From positions 1 to 64,000 of the forward strand of contig CAWEME010000012.1 in the NCBI GenBank assembly GCA_963810055.1: DNA of 64,000 bases. Direction: 5' to 3'. Position numbers and translations under genes: made by a program. Position 1 is the first letter of the stretch, and the number at the start of each line of letters is the position of its first letter. The DNA is from REEB95 sp963810055 (GTDB lineage Bacteria > Pseudomonadota > Alphaproteobacteria > ATCC43930 > CGMCC-115725). The notes below the pieces were generated by a model that was not told the DNA's origin, made no database searches, and was given only the letters and a program-made list of their open reading frames with translations. Positions 39,064-48,024 of this stretch are shown in pieces.

Positions 39064-39200
39064 GGCAAGACCTGGACGGGCCTGGCCCCCGCCTCACCGG
39101 GACCTCGCTTGCGCCTCGCCTTCGCCTCGGCTTTACCTCGCCAAACCCCTAACCCGCACTTAACCCTTAAGCTAATCGTTCAAGAGAGAGAGACATCAAC

Positions 39201-40844
<1,644 letters not shown>

Positions 40845-40848
40845 CCGC

Positions 40849-40905
40849 GTAGCATAGGCGAGGGCCAATTCCGGCCCCCGCCGTCATGCGAAGCGAAGAG
40901 AGTCC
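40849..40905 (+). repeat. Intergenic hairpin repeat, single copy (locus c)
   Basis: GTAGCATAGGC, stem arms GGCGAGGGCC and GGCCCCCGCC (one A-C mismatch in ten pairs), then GTCATGCGAAGCGAAGAG. It begins five bases after the groEL stop, in the direction of groEL, and upstream of the intrinsic terminator. Confidence 0.78.
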
Positions 40906-40927
40906 AGCCTGCTACAGAAAAGACAAG

Positions 40928-40958
40928 GGCCCGCGGGAAACCGCGGGCCTTTTCTTTT
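40928..40958 (+). terminator. Intrinsic terminator of groESL
   Basis: Perfect 9-bp stem GGCCCGCGG / CCGCGGGCC with a GAAA tetraloop, followed by TTTTCTTTT. This is a textbook Rho-independent terminator. Confidence 0.92.
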
Positions 40959-41006
40959 GGGGGTGTGGGTTAGGCTTTCTCAATACAGTGTAGTGTACAA
41001 AAAATA

Positions 41007-42683
41007 TTAACGGCTGTTCTGCCGTTGCATAAGTTCGATCATCCGTTGATCTTCGAGTAACTCCTCATTCGCAGAAACTATACGATTTAATGCGTCATCT
41101 GTTCCGTAAGGCCAGTTTACTGCGTCATGCGGAAGAATAGCCCATAAGAGGGCGAGAACTCTTTCTGGGTACCGTTCCAGAATCTTGCTCTGCGGATGCG
41201 TCATGCTGGGCAGGATTTGACTGGTTCCTCCGAATGACGAGACAAGCGGTAAAATAGCATCGATAAGTACAGGGAAGTTCTCTTCATCGTTGAAGGGTAT
41301 TTCGCAAAGCCTAGCTGTTACTCTTGGAGTTCGTGCCGCTATCTGTTTAGGCCATACTTCTTTGAGTAGCGTGAGCTTCTCATCGAGCCATGGCCAGTGT
41401 GAGACCTGCCAGAGCACTTGGGTACGAAAATCATCATCACCATCGAGTAGCGCGGCCTTTAGTTCGTCACTTGTCGTCCAGCGTCTGCCTGTGAATTCAT
41501 CACATAACTGCCAGCCACCCAGAAGAAGATTGGAAAGGCCTTGCTGGTTTCGATGACGGGTGGATTTCGGCAATTTCGCCAATTCCAGGAGGATGGGCTT
41601 CAACCTAGCGTAGAGAGCGGAACCGTCAATCTGTGGACGCCAAAAAAACCCAGCAAGAATAGCTTCACGCGTGTCACCGTCGCCTGTCATTGGCGATATT
41701 AAATTGGCTTCGGTCCAGGCGGGATCGACTGCATAAAACCAACTGAGTTGGCGCGAGAATATTACCAAGGCATAATGTCCGCCATCACCGGGAAGCGCAC
41801 TCAATGCACGTGCACGCTCGACCCATCCGGTCGGCAATTTAGCATTGGCGGGTAGTTTATTGAGGCTTGGATCTCCAAGTAACGCTTCAGCTAGGTTACC
41901 AGCTGGTGCGTTAATTGCTTCAGTGGACCAATCATGCTCGCGTGCTTGGTGCACAATCCTTGAGCCTCCACCATTGTCTTCGGTATTGAGCGTTGTCACT
42001 AATCTATCAAAGAGTGTCCGAAATACTTTCTCGTCCTTAGCACAGAGGCGTTCACGCGCTTGTGCAAGCCAGGATGTCGCAGCACCCGAAAATTTTACAA
42101 ATAATGGAGTTGGTAATTCTATAAGTCGCCTCGCAATTAACATAACAAGTCTTTCTTTGTCGGTCCCGCGCGCTTGCGAGTAAAGAAAGTTTTGCCACCC
42201 CCACGCTGCTTGTTCATTTTCTGAATCTGCAAGGCGCAAAGCTGTCAATGCTCGGAGAGGCCGTTCGGCCACGAGCCCGGCAAAGGGATCATAATCAATC
42301 AACTGTCCGCGTTCTCTTCCGCGTCCCTCTGCTACCTTCTTTAGGAGCGTTTTTAGTGGCTCGTTTAGTAACGTCGCATAGGAAGTATCTATAGCAACAA
42401 ACCCGCCGCGACCCTCATGTGAAGCTGCGGCATCCTTAGCCTTTTCAGGCTCCCACTCCGGTAAGATCGTCCGATATGGCTTAGCTTTCGTCTCAAGATC
42501 GAATGCGAATGCACATCCGTGGTCATGAAGCCAATACAAGCGGTCAAGGACCGCCCAAGCACGATATTTCGCAAATTGCTCCTTAGTTTGGTGACGCCAG
42601 CGTGATGGCCCCGCTAACAGTCGCCGTTCCAATTGCTTCCGCGCTGTCTCAGATAGCCATCTGTAATCCCATTTCAAAGCGAG
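41007..42683 (-). pseudogene. 5'-truncated defence-type protein (SIR2/DUF4020-like C-terminal part)
   Basis: About 558 codons of AT-rich, foreign-looking sequence, starting at ALKWDYRWLSETARKQLERR and ending NRIVSANEELLEDQRMIELM. The protein is all helical, HEAT-like, with WGWQNFLYSQARGTDKERLVMLIARRL, GDGGHYALVIFSRQLSWFY and REAILAGFFWRPQI. This recalls the C-terminal DUF4020 part of long SIR2-domain anti-phage proteins. The SIR2 or other effector domain expected upstream is missing. The 47 codons that extend the frame to 42824 are host-type GC-rich DNA without protein character. No start codon or ribosome site fits the truncated end. The family assignment is from memory of the pattern and only moderately sure. 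The truncation is clear. Confidence 0.55.
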
Positions 42684-42731
42684 TCGCCCCGCTCGCCCCT
42701 TTCCCGTTTTTCCCCTACCATCGAATCCACA

Positions 42732-42830
42732 ATGAAAAAATATCTCGGCCGGATCGTGATGGCGTTGGTTTTGATCGCGGCGGTGCTCGCCGTGGTGGCG
42801 CGCGCGATGCGGCAGGCGGGGCATTTTTAA
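42732..42830 (+). CDS. Small single-helix membrane peptide
   Basis: A 32-aa frame, MKKYLGRIVMALVLIAA followed by VLAVVARAM and a short polar end. It has a basic start, one hydrophobic helix and host-like composition. No ribosome site is obvious. Its last 27 bases are repeated exactly beyond the hicAB module, so the gene's 3' end seems to have served as an insertion site. Confidence 0.4.
   Translation: MKKYLGRIVMALVLIAAVLAVVARAMRQAGHF
42804..42830 (+). repeat. 27-bp direct repeat, left copy flanking hicAB
   Basis: Identical over 27 bases to 43685-43711. The repeat starts GCGATGCGGCAGG and ends GCATTTTTAA. It coincides with the 3' end, including the stop codon, of the small membrane peptide gene. 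Such a repeat resembles an att or target duplication around an inserted cassette. Confidence 0.75.
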
Positions 42831-42866
42831 AGCCCGGCTCAGCTTTCAGGAATCCAGTTTACCGCC

Positions 42867-42946
42867 CTGGACCCCCGCTTTCGCGGGGGTGTCGAGGAAG
42901 GAAAGTCTGGACCCCCGCTTTCGCGGGAGTGACGAGGAAGGAAAGC
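42867..42946 (+). repeat. Tandem palindromic repeat, two 40-bp units
   Basis: Units begin at 42867 and 42907. Each holds CTGG then a perfect hairpin ACCCCCGC-TTTC-GCGGGGGT (the second has GCGGGAGT) and the tail GACGAGGAAGGAAAG. This is a common type of bacterial intergenic palindrome. It lies between the left direct repeat and the hicAB promoter. Confidence 0.75.
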
Positions 42947-42972
42947 GCGTCCCTTTTTCTTTTGGGCTACCC

Positions 42973-43001
42973 TTGATATTCGCACAGATATGTGCGATAC
43001 A
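42973..43001 (+). promoter_or_regulatory. hicAB promoter with HicB-type operator
   Basis: A -35-like TTGATA (42973-42978) is 17 bases from GATACA (42996-43001). Between them lies a perfect inverted repeat TCGCACA-GATA-TGTGCGA (42980-42997). Toxin-antitoxin operons are typically autorepressed at such palindromes. Here the HTH of HicB would be the binder. Confidence 0.65.
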
Positions 43002-43012
43002 CGGCCCGATCG

Positions 43013-43231
43013 ATGAACGGGAACGAATTCGAGCGGAAAATCCGCGCCCTCGGCCGCCGGCGCGGCGTGACCGTCGCCTTCGATCCCGTTCAAGGCAAGG
43101 GCAGCCACGGGCGCCTTTATTACGGCAGCCGGTTCACGACGCTGAAGGACCGGAGGAAGGAAATCGGCCCGGGACTGCTCAAGGCGATGCTCGATCAGCT
43201 CGGGCTTACCCGGTTCGATCTGGAGGATTGA
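43013..43231 (+). CDS. hicA: HicA-type mRNA interferase toxin
   Basis: A 72-aa toxin of the double-stranded-RNA-binding-like HicA fold that cleaves mRNA. The catalytic His lies in GKGSHGRLYYG near residue 28, followed by KDRRKEIGPGLLKAMLDQLGL, which matches the C-terminal helix of the family. ATG 43013 is preferred over an in-frame GTG further upstream. The antitoxin gene follows after three bases. The module is bounded by 27-bp direct repeats. Confidence 0.82.
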   Translation: MNGNEFERKIRALGRRRGVTVAFDPVQGKGSHGRLYYGSRFTTLKDRRKEIGPGLLKAMLDQLGLTRFDLED

Positions 43232-43234
43232 AAC

Positions 43235-43684
43235 ATGGCGTTCGGATACCGTTACACGCTGGAACGGCAGGAAAACGGCTGGTGGCTGGTCCGCTTTCCC
43301 GGCGTTCCCGAGGCGCTGACCGAGGGCAAGACCCAGGAGGAAGCGCGATCCAACGCCGTCGATTGCGTGATCGCGGCGCTCGAAGGCTACATGAAAGCCG
43401 GCAAGCCATTGCCGCGACAGGGCGCCGGACATTCGGGCCGCAACCGCGCCGTGCTGCCCTCGCTCGTCACCGCCAAGCTCGCGGTCTATGAGACGATGCG
43501 CCGCCATGGCTGGTCGAAGCTGCGGCTCGCCAAGGAGCTCGGCATGCCCGAAAACTCGGTGCGCCGGCTGCTCAATCTCCGCCATAGCTCGCATATGTGG
43601 ATCGTCGACGAGGCGCTGGCCAAGATGAACGCCGAGCTGTCGATCGACCTGCCGAAGGCCAAGCCGCGCCGCAAGGCGGCGTAG
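43235..43684 (+). CDS. hicB: HicB-type antitoxin with DNA-binding domain
   Basis: A 149-aa antitoxin. The N-terminal partial RNase H-like HicB domain has YTLERQENGWWLVRFPGVPEALTEG near residue 7 and AVDCVIAALEGYM near 41. The C-terminal part holds a helix-turn-helix with RHGWSKLRLAKELGMPENSVRRLLN near 87, which would bind the palindrome upstream of hicA. The Lys/Arg-rich end (KAKPRRKAA) is typical. The stop codon abuts the right 27-bp repeat. Confidence 0.87.
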   Translation: MAFGYRYTLERQENGWWLVRFPGVPEALTEGKTQEEARSNAVDCVIAALEGYMKAGKPLPRQGAGHSGRNRAVLPSLVTAKLAVYETMRRHGWSKLRLAKELGMPENSVRRLLNLRHSSHMWIVDEALAKMNAELSIDLPKAKPRRKAA

Positions 43685-43711
43685 GCGATGCGGCAGGCGG
43701 GGCATTTTTAA
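43685..43711 (+). repeat. 27-bp direct repeat, right copy flanking hicAB
   Basis: Exact copy of 42804-42830. It starts one base after the hicB stop codon (TAG, 43682-43684). In the left copy the final TAA ends the small membrane peptide gene; here it ends nothing recognised. Confidence 0.75.
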
Positions 43712-43719
43712 GGCATGGA

Positions 43720-43740
43720 TGCCCGGAACAAGTCCGGGCA
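43720..43740 (+). repeat. Palindromic repeat
   Basis: TGCCCGGA-ACAAG-TCCGGGCA, a perfect 8-bp inverted repeat of a widespread intergenic type, immediately after the right direct repeat. Confidence 0.65.
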
Positions 43741-43754
43741 CGACGGAAAAGGAA

Positions 43755-43780
43755 AGCGCGCGCCCTTAAGGGCGCGCGCT
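43755..43780. terminator. 26-base perfect palindrome, possible bidirectional terminator
   Basis: AGCGCGCGCCCTT and its exact complement, with no loop bases between the arms. It lies between the convergent hicB and the gene ending at 43802, flanked by A-rich (GGAAA) and T-containing (CAAATTTCC) DNA, which suits a terminator for both strands. Confidence 0.55.
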
Positions 43781-43801
43781 CAAATTTCCAGGTCCGCGAC
43801 T

Positions 43802-44137
43802 TTACTTGGGCTGTTCGGGCGTCGGCGTTGCGCCAGGCGCCGGCGCCGGCGCCGGAACGGGATAATTGCCGCCGTGATAGCTCATCCCGCCGCCGTAACC
43901 GCCATAGCCGTGGCCGTAGCCGCCGTAGCCGTAACCGCCATAACCCCAGCTCATGCCGTGATAGTAGGTGAAGACCGCGCCCATCACGACCGCGACGGCC
44001 GCCAGCAGATAAAGCCAGCAGGCGAGATAGCGGCCGAAGCGTTTGAGGCAGCCCTCGGCCTTCTGCGCCGCGAAGGCCACGAAAAATCCGGCGACCAGCA
44101 AGACAGTCGCGTGAATGATGATCCGTTCCCAAGCCAT
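43802..44137 (-). CDS. Small membrane protein with Gly/Tyr-rich tail
   Basis: A 111-aa protein with two membrane segments (IIIHATVLLVAGFFVAFAA near residue 5 and LACWLYLLAAVAVVMGAVF near 35) and an unusual C-terminal tail. The tail repeats GYGGYG, GYGGYGHGYGGYGGG and then Pro/Ala pairs. ATG 44137 is used rather than an upstream in-frame start. The family is not recognised. The low-complexity tail suggests a periplasmic or surface-exposed flexible region. Confidence 0.65.
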   Translation of the reverse strand: MAWERIIIHATVLLVAGFFVAFAAQKAEGCLKRFGRYLACWLYLLAAVAVVMGAVFTYYHGMSWGYGGYGYGGYGHGYGGYGGGMSYHGGNYPVPAPAPAPGATPTPEQPK

Positions 44138-44469
44138 GGCTTCCCACTCCTCTATGTGCCGGATGCGGGACTCCGGGCCCCGCGCGATGGCCGGGAAGCT
44201 AGCCGGGTTTCGTGCGTTGCACAACCGCAGTTGCAGCAAAAGCCTTGTTGCAATTCGGCGTCAGCCATGCGGGCGCGTGAGGCGGTCCGTGCGCCCTTTG
44301 CCCTTCACCCTTCGCCCTTCGACAAGCTCAGGATGAGGGCGGCGTTGTGCGCTGCGGCAGGAAACCATTTTTTAAAGCCGTTCCAAAAACCGGCCGCGGT
44401 TGTAGGGCGGAGGCCGCGCGCCTACAATCCGCGTTTCCGTTCAACAGGGGCATTCGACAGGGGGGAACC

Positions 44470-45807
44470 ATGTTGCGCCAACTCACGCGGTTCTGCGTCC
44501 GCTATACCGAGCGGTGGATACCTGATCCTTATCTCTACGCGGTCATCCTGACCTTCATCACGGTGGCGGCGGCGCTCATTTGGACGCCGAGCGACCCGGC
44601 GAAGATCATCGTCGCCTGGTACAACGGGCTTTGGAGCATCCTCGCCTTCGCGTTGCAGATGGCGCTCATCCTGGCGACCGGGGTGACGCTGGCCGACGCG
44701 CCGATCATCAAGTCCTGGCTCAAAAAGCTGGCCGCTTTGCCCAGCCATCAGGCCAGCGCCGCGGTCACCGTTTTCCTCGCCGCCGCGATCGCCTCGTGGC
44801 TCAATTGGGGCTTCGGCCTGGTGGTGGGCGCGCTGGTGGCGCGCGAGATCGCCAAGCGCCTGCGCCGGGTGGATTTCGGATTCCTGGTCGCCGCGGCCTA
44901 TATGGGTTTCATGGTGTGGGCCTCGGGCCTGTCGAGCTCGATCGCGCTCGTCACCGCCAGCCACGGCAACGCGATCAACATCGTCGAGAAGGTGACCGGC
45001 CAGGTCGCCGGCTTCGACCAGACCATCTTCACCGCCTACAACCTGGTCCCGGTCGTGCTGCTGGTCATCCTGGTGCCGGTGGCGCTGTGGTTCATGGGCC
45101 CGGATGAGAAGGAGATGAACAAGGTCGATCCGGAGCTGCTGATCGCCCAGGACAAGGTGGTCGAGCCCGAAAAGCGCGCGCGCAGCTTCGCGACATTGCT
45201 CGAGGATTCGTGGATCATCACCGCGCTCCTGGTGCTGATGGGCGTCGGCTATGAGTGGCATACCATCGCGACCTCGGGATTCTCGCTCGACATCAACGGG
45301 TTCATCTTCTACGCGCTGATGCTGGGGCTCATTTTCCACGGGCGCCCGATCCGCTACGTGCGCTCGTTCAACAAGGGGGCGCAGACGGTGGGGCCGATCC
45401 TGCTCCAGTTCCCGCTTTACGGCGGCATCATGGGGATCATGACCGGAACCGGGCTGGCCGCGCTGATCGCGCAGGTCTTCGTCGCGTTCTCGACCGAGCA
45501 CACGCTGGCGTTCTGGTCGTTCATTTCCTCGAACATCATCAGCCTGTTCGTGCCCTCGGGCGGCGGCCATTGGGCGGTGCAAGGCCCGTTCATGATCCCG
45601 GCCGCGGTCAAGCTGCATGTCGATCCGGCGATGACGGCGATGGGAACGGCGATGGGCGAGGAAACCGCGAACATGATCCAGCCGTTCTGGGCCCTGCCGA
45701 TCCTGGCCATCGCCCGCCTCGGCATCAAGGACATCATGGGCTACTGCGTGATCGCCATGATCATCGGCATCGTCTTGTACGGCGGGTCGCTGCTGATTTT
45801 CGCGTGA
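44470..45807 (+). CDS. Short-chain fatty acid transporter (AtoE family)
   Basis: A 445-aa inner-membrane carrier of the AtoE/TIGR00366 type, which takes up short-chain acids such as acetoacetate or butyrate. Conserved points include RFCVRYTERWIPDPYLYAVILTF near the start, ASWLNWGFGLVVGAL near residue 115, LTASHGNAINIVE-like ALVTASHGNAINI near 160 and the SGGGHWAVQGPFMIPAAVKL block near 363. About 12 membrane helices are expected. ATG 44470 follows a GGGGGAA site. No atoDAB genes are adjacent. The 330 bases upstream hold no gene. Confidence 0.88.
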   Translation: MLRQLTRFCVRYTERWIPDPYLYAVILTFITVAAALIWTPSDPAKIIVAWYNGLWSILAFALQMALILATGVTLADAPIIKSWLKKLAALPSHQASAAVTVFLAAAIASWLNWGFGLVVGALVAREIAKRLRRVDFGFLVAAAYMGFMVWASGLSSSIALVTASHGNAINIVEKVTGQVAGFDQTIFTAYNLVPVVLLVILVPVALWFMGPDEKEMNKVDPELLIAQDKVVEPEKRARSFATLLEDSWIITALLVLMGVGYEWHTIATSGFSLDINGFIFYALMLGLIFHGRPIRYVRSFNKGAQTVGPILLQFPLYGGIMGIMTGTGLAALIAQVFVAFSTEHTLAFWSFISSNIISLFVPSGGGHWAVQGPFMIPAAVKLHVDPAMTAMGTAMGEETANMIQPFWALPILAIARLGIKDIMGYCVIAMIIGIVLYGGSLLIFA

Positions 45808-45810
45808 GCC

Positions 45811-45989
45811 AGTTGTCATTGCGAGCCGCAGGCGAAGCAATCCAGAAACGACGCCATGGAAACTGGATTGCTTCGGCCTAGGGCCTCGCAATGACGATCC
45901 CAGTTGTCATTGCGAGCCGACAGGCGAAGCAATCCAGACATGACGCCATGGAAGCCGGATTGCTTCGGCCTAGGGCCTCGCAATGACGG
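45811..45989. repeat. Tandem palindromic repeat (GTCATTGCGAG type), two 91-bp units
   Basis: Units start at 45811 and 45902. Each is a long nested inverted repeat: outer arms GTCATTGCGAG and CTCGCAATGAC, inner arms GCGAAGCAATCC and GGATTGCTTCG. This is a widely dispersed bacterial intergenic repeat. It follows the transporter gene and may end its transcript. The rest of the gap to 46245 shows a short CAGACC/GGTCTG hairpin near 46040 and nothing else. Confidence 0.85.
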
Positions 45990-46245
45990 CCAGGCCGCGC
46001 GCGCACGGCCATGTTGCGAAGCAATATAAATAAAGAACAGACCCGCAGCGGTCTGCTTCTCCACCCCTTTTGCTTTCGCCGGGGCGCTCGAAGCAAGCCG
46101 CTCACGGGCCCGTCACGGCGCATCAGCGAGAGCGGGATAGGCTGCCGGGCGAGCCGCGTCTCCCCCGGCGTTCATCCACCGGCCGCTTATCGGCCCTCTC
46201 TACGACGTGGCCCGACCCAGAATGGCGGGGAATAAGCCGCCCGCA

Positions 46246-46259
46246 TTGATGTGAATCAA
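46246..46259 (+). promoter_or_regulatory. Perfect FNR/FixK box
   Basis: TTGAT-GTGA-ATCAA, an exact match to the TTGAT-N4-ATCAA consensus. It lies about 160 bases upstream of the phasin gene and 33 bases before a 26-codon frame at 46293. A TAGAAT (46287-46292) downstream could be a -10 box. Oxygen limitation would switch on whatever follows. Confidence 0.8.
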
Positions 46260-46292
46260 TGCAGGTTCATAATGCGGCAAAGATGATAGAAT

Positions 46293-46373
46293 ATGCTTGA
46301 ATTCCTGCTTTTCGCCGCCATCTGCGTCGCGATGGCGGGTGTCGCGTTCAATAACCTGATGCCGCGCCGCTGA
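46293..46373 (+). CDS. Candidate 26-aa membrane miniprotein
   Basis: The frame reads MLEFLLFAAICVAMAG then VAFNNLMPRR: one hydrophobic helix with a positively charged end, of the size of CydX or CcoQ-like miniproteins. It begins just after a perfect FNR-type box and a possible -10 box. No Shine-Dalgarno sequence is evident, so translation would be leaderless or weak. It may equally be part of the untranslated leader of the phasin gene. Confidence 0.35.
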   Translation: MLEFLLFAAICVAMAGVAFNNLMPRR

Positions 46374-46421
46374 CGCGCGCACGCTTTGAGGCGAAGGGCT
46401 TTAAGGCAAGGGAGGGTAACC

Positions 46422-46808
46422 ATGCCCGACGAAGCGAAAAAAATCCCCCAGCCGGAATCGGCCGCCGAACCGCCGCCGGACAAGCCCTGGGTCAAGGAGT
46501 GGGAGGCCAATTTCGCGCCGCTCTATGCCATGAACCGGCGCGCCTTCGAAGCCTGGGTGCACAGCGTGTCCGATCTCGCCCAAGAGCTGGAGCAGTTTTT
46601 GCAGACGCGGCTGCGCGAGGACTCGACCTTGTGGGAGAAGCTCGCCGCCTGCCGCAGCCCCGCCGAGGCCTTCGCCTGCCAGAGCAAGTTCGCCGCCCAG
46701 GCGCTGGCGGACTATACCGAAGCGGCGCAGAAGTTTTCCCGTTTGATGCGGGACCTCGCGAGCGGCTACGGCACGGGCCTGATGCACCGCCCGCCCGACA
46801 CCGATTGA
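46422..46808 (+). CDS. Phasin-like protein
   Basis: A 128-aa amphipathic helical protein that reads as a phasin, the coat protein of polyhydroxyalkanoate granules. FEAWVHSVSDLAQELEQFLQTRLREDSTLWEKLAACRSPAEAFACQSKFAAQALADYTEAAQKFSRLM has the heptad character of Phasin_2 proteins and the CRSPAEAFACQSKFAA motif typical of alphaproteobacterial members. The N-terminal 40 residues are Pro-rich. A GGAGGG site precedes ATG 46422. The FNR-type box upstream suggests induction when oxygen is low. Confidence 0.75.
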   Translation: MPDEAKKIPQPESAAEPPPDKPWVKEWEANFAPLYAMNRRAFEAWVHSVSDLAQELEQFLQTRLREDSTLWEKLAACRSPAEAFACQSKFAAQALADYTEAAQKFSRLMRDLASGYGTGLMHRPPDTD

Positions 46809-46815
46809 CGTTTGC

Positions 46816-46977
46816 GTAGCATGGGCCGCGCAGGGGCGCGGCCGTCATGCGAAGCGAAGAAGAATCCGTAGCATAGGCGAGGGCCGGTTTCGGCCCGCGT
46901 CGTCATGCGAAGCGAAGAAGAATCCGTAGCATAGGCAAAGGCCGAGCCGGGCCTTTGCCGTCATGCGAAGCGAAAGA
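46816..46977 (+). repeat. Intergenic hairpin repeat, three copies with different stems (locus d)
   Basis: Units start at 46816, 46868 and 46926. All share GTAGCATRGG at the left and TCATGCGAAGCGAAGA at the right, but the stems differ. The first is GGCCGCGC/GCGCGGCC, the second GGCGAGGGCC/GGCCCGCGTC, and the third GGCAAAGGCC/GGCCTTTGCC. The first and third are perfect. The array begins seven bases after the phasin stop, in the same direction. Confidence 0.85.
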
Positions 46978-47004
46978 GGAACCCGCAAGAAGAAGGAGGT
47001 TGCG

Positions 47005-47409
47005 ATGAGAGCCTTCAACCGGCCGGAACTGCGGAGCGATCTCGAGGTTTGCGAAATCCTGGGCGAGGCGCGCCGCCTGATCGAAGCGGGCTGGTGCCAG
47101 GGCGCGCGGGCCAAGGACGAAGGCGGCAGGGATGTGGACCCGTCCTCCCATGACGCGGTCCGGTTCGACCCGCTGGGCGCGATCGAGCGCGCGGTGCTCA
47201 ATCTCTTCCGCGGCGACGGGCGCTATCTGGCCCAGAACTACCACAAGGGGTTTTACGCCCTGGCCCGGGGACTGCACACCGGCGCGGCGGTGACCGCGTG
47301 GAACAACGCGCCCGCGCGGCGCAAGGCGGAGGTGCTGGCGCTGCTCGACCAGGCGATGGAGCGATCCTCCCATCCGCCGGTTCCTCACGCGCCCCGAATT
47401 GCAGCGTGA
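47005..47409 (+). CDS. DUF6197-like protein
   Basis: A 134-aa protein. The segment LIEAGWCQGARAKDEGGRDVDPSSHDAVRFDPLGAIERAV near residue 22 matches the DUF6197 pattern (Trp-Cys-Gln-Gly, then a conserved Gly-Ala-Ile). WNNAPARRKAEVLALLDQAME follows near 100. The function is unknown. ATG 47005 has a near-perfect AAGGAGGT ribosome site directly after the repeat array. An in-frame upstream extension reads the repeat and is rejected. Confidence 0.7.
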   Translation: MRAFNRPELRSDLEVCEILGEARRLIEAGWCQGARAKDEGGRDVDPSSHDAVRFDPLGAIERAVLNLFRGDGRYLAQNYHKGFYALARGLHTGAAVTAWNNAPARRKAEVLALLDQAMERSSHPPVPHAPRIAA

Positions 47410-47413
47410 GCGC

Positions 47414-47461
47414 GTAGCATAGGCCGCGCAGGGGCGCGGCCGTCATGCGAAGCCAAGAAAA
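47414..47461 (+). repeat. Intergenic hairpin repeat, single copy (locus e)
   Basis: GTAGCATAGG, perfect stem GGCCGCGC/GCGCGGCC with an AGGG loop, then GTCATGCGAAGCCAAGA. It begins four bases after the stop of the DUF6197-like gene, in the same direction. Confidence 0.8.
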
Positions 47462-47546
47462 TCGCCCCGAGTCGGGGGCGCGGTTGAAGCGCGGCCGATT
47501 CTTCGCCTAGACTCCGCGCTCACCCAAACATAACCAGGGGGAAACG

Positions 47547-47852
47547 ATGATCGGCATGGATTTCGTCGCCTTTCTCATCCTGCTTATTACCGCGGTGGTG
47601 GTTTCGGCCATTCTGCATTACGGCTGCGAATATTACGTCACGCCCGGGCCGTGGTCGTTCGGCTCCAAGGTGGTGGTCGCCTGGATCGGGGCGTGGCTGG
47701 GCTCGCCGGTGCTCGGCCATTGGTGGGCCGGCTGCCAATACCAGGACGTCTATTACGTGCCGGCGATTCTGGGAGCTTTCGCCGCGGTCATCCTGGCGGT
47801 CGATCTCGCCAAGATGGTGGCGCCCCAGGCGGCGCGGCGCGGAAAGCGCTAA
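47547..47852 (+). CDS. Small three-helix membrane protein
   Basis: A 101-aa protein with three hydrophobic segments (about residues 4-24, 40-60 and 68-88). The conserved-looking YYVTPGPWSFGSKVVVAWIGAWLGSPVLGHWW lies between the first and second. Layout and glycine pattern recall the transglycosylase-associated/YeaQ type of small membrane protein, but the match is not firm. ATG 47547 has AGGGGGA upstream. Confidence 0.6.
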   Translation: MIGMDFVAFLILLITAVVVSAILHYGCEYYVTPGPWSFGSKVVVAWIGAWLGSPVLGHWWAGCQYQDVYYVPAILGAFAAVILAVDLAKMVAPQAARRGKR

Positions 47853-47859
47853 AACCCGC

Positions 47860-47975
47860 GTAGCGTAGGCGAGGGCCGGGTGCGTAGCATGGGCGAGGGC
47901 CAGATTCGGCCCTCGCCGTCATGCGAAGCATAAGAGAAGCCGCCCTCGCTGCCCTGCGAAGCATAAGAGAAGCCG
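47860..47975 (+). repeat. Intergenic hairpin repeat, nested and partial copies (locus f)
   Basis: A partial unit at 47860 (GTAGCGTAGGCGAGGGCC) is followed by a complete one at 47884, with perfect stem GGCGAGGGCC/GGCCCTCGCC and tail GTCATGCGAAGCATAAGAGAAG. A further half unit near 47945 repeats the right arm and tail. The run begins eight bases after the upstream gene's stop, in the same direction. Confidence 0.8.
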
Positions 47976-48024
47976 CCCTCGCCGCCCGCTACCGCGAGGC
48001 GGGTTTTTCGCCTAGCATGACGCG

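Noticed and set aside
41007..42824. A complete 605-aa gene starting at 42824
   Set aside because: The first 47 codons are host-type GC-rich DNA overlapping an intergenic stretch, with no similarity. The protein-like part begins at about 42683 without a start codon.
46011..46235. A 74-codon frame between the transporter and the FNR box
   Set aside because: Arg/Ser/Pro-rich, without a ribosome site or family, starting inside repeat-adjacent DNA.
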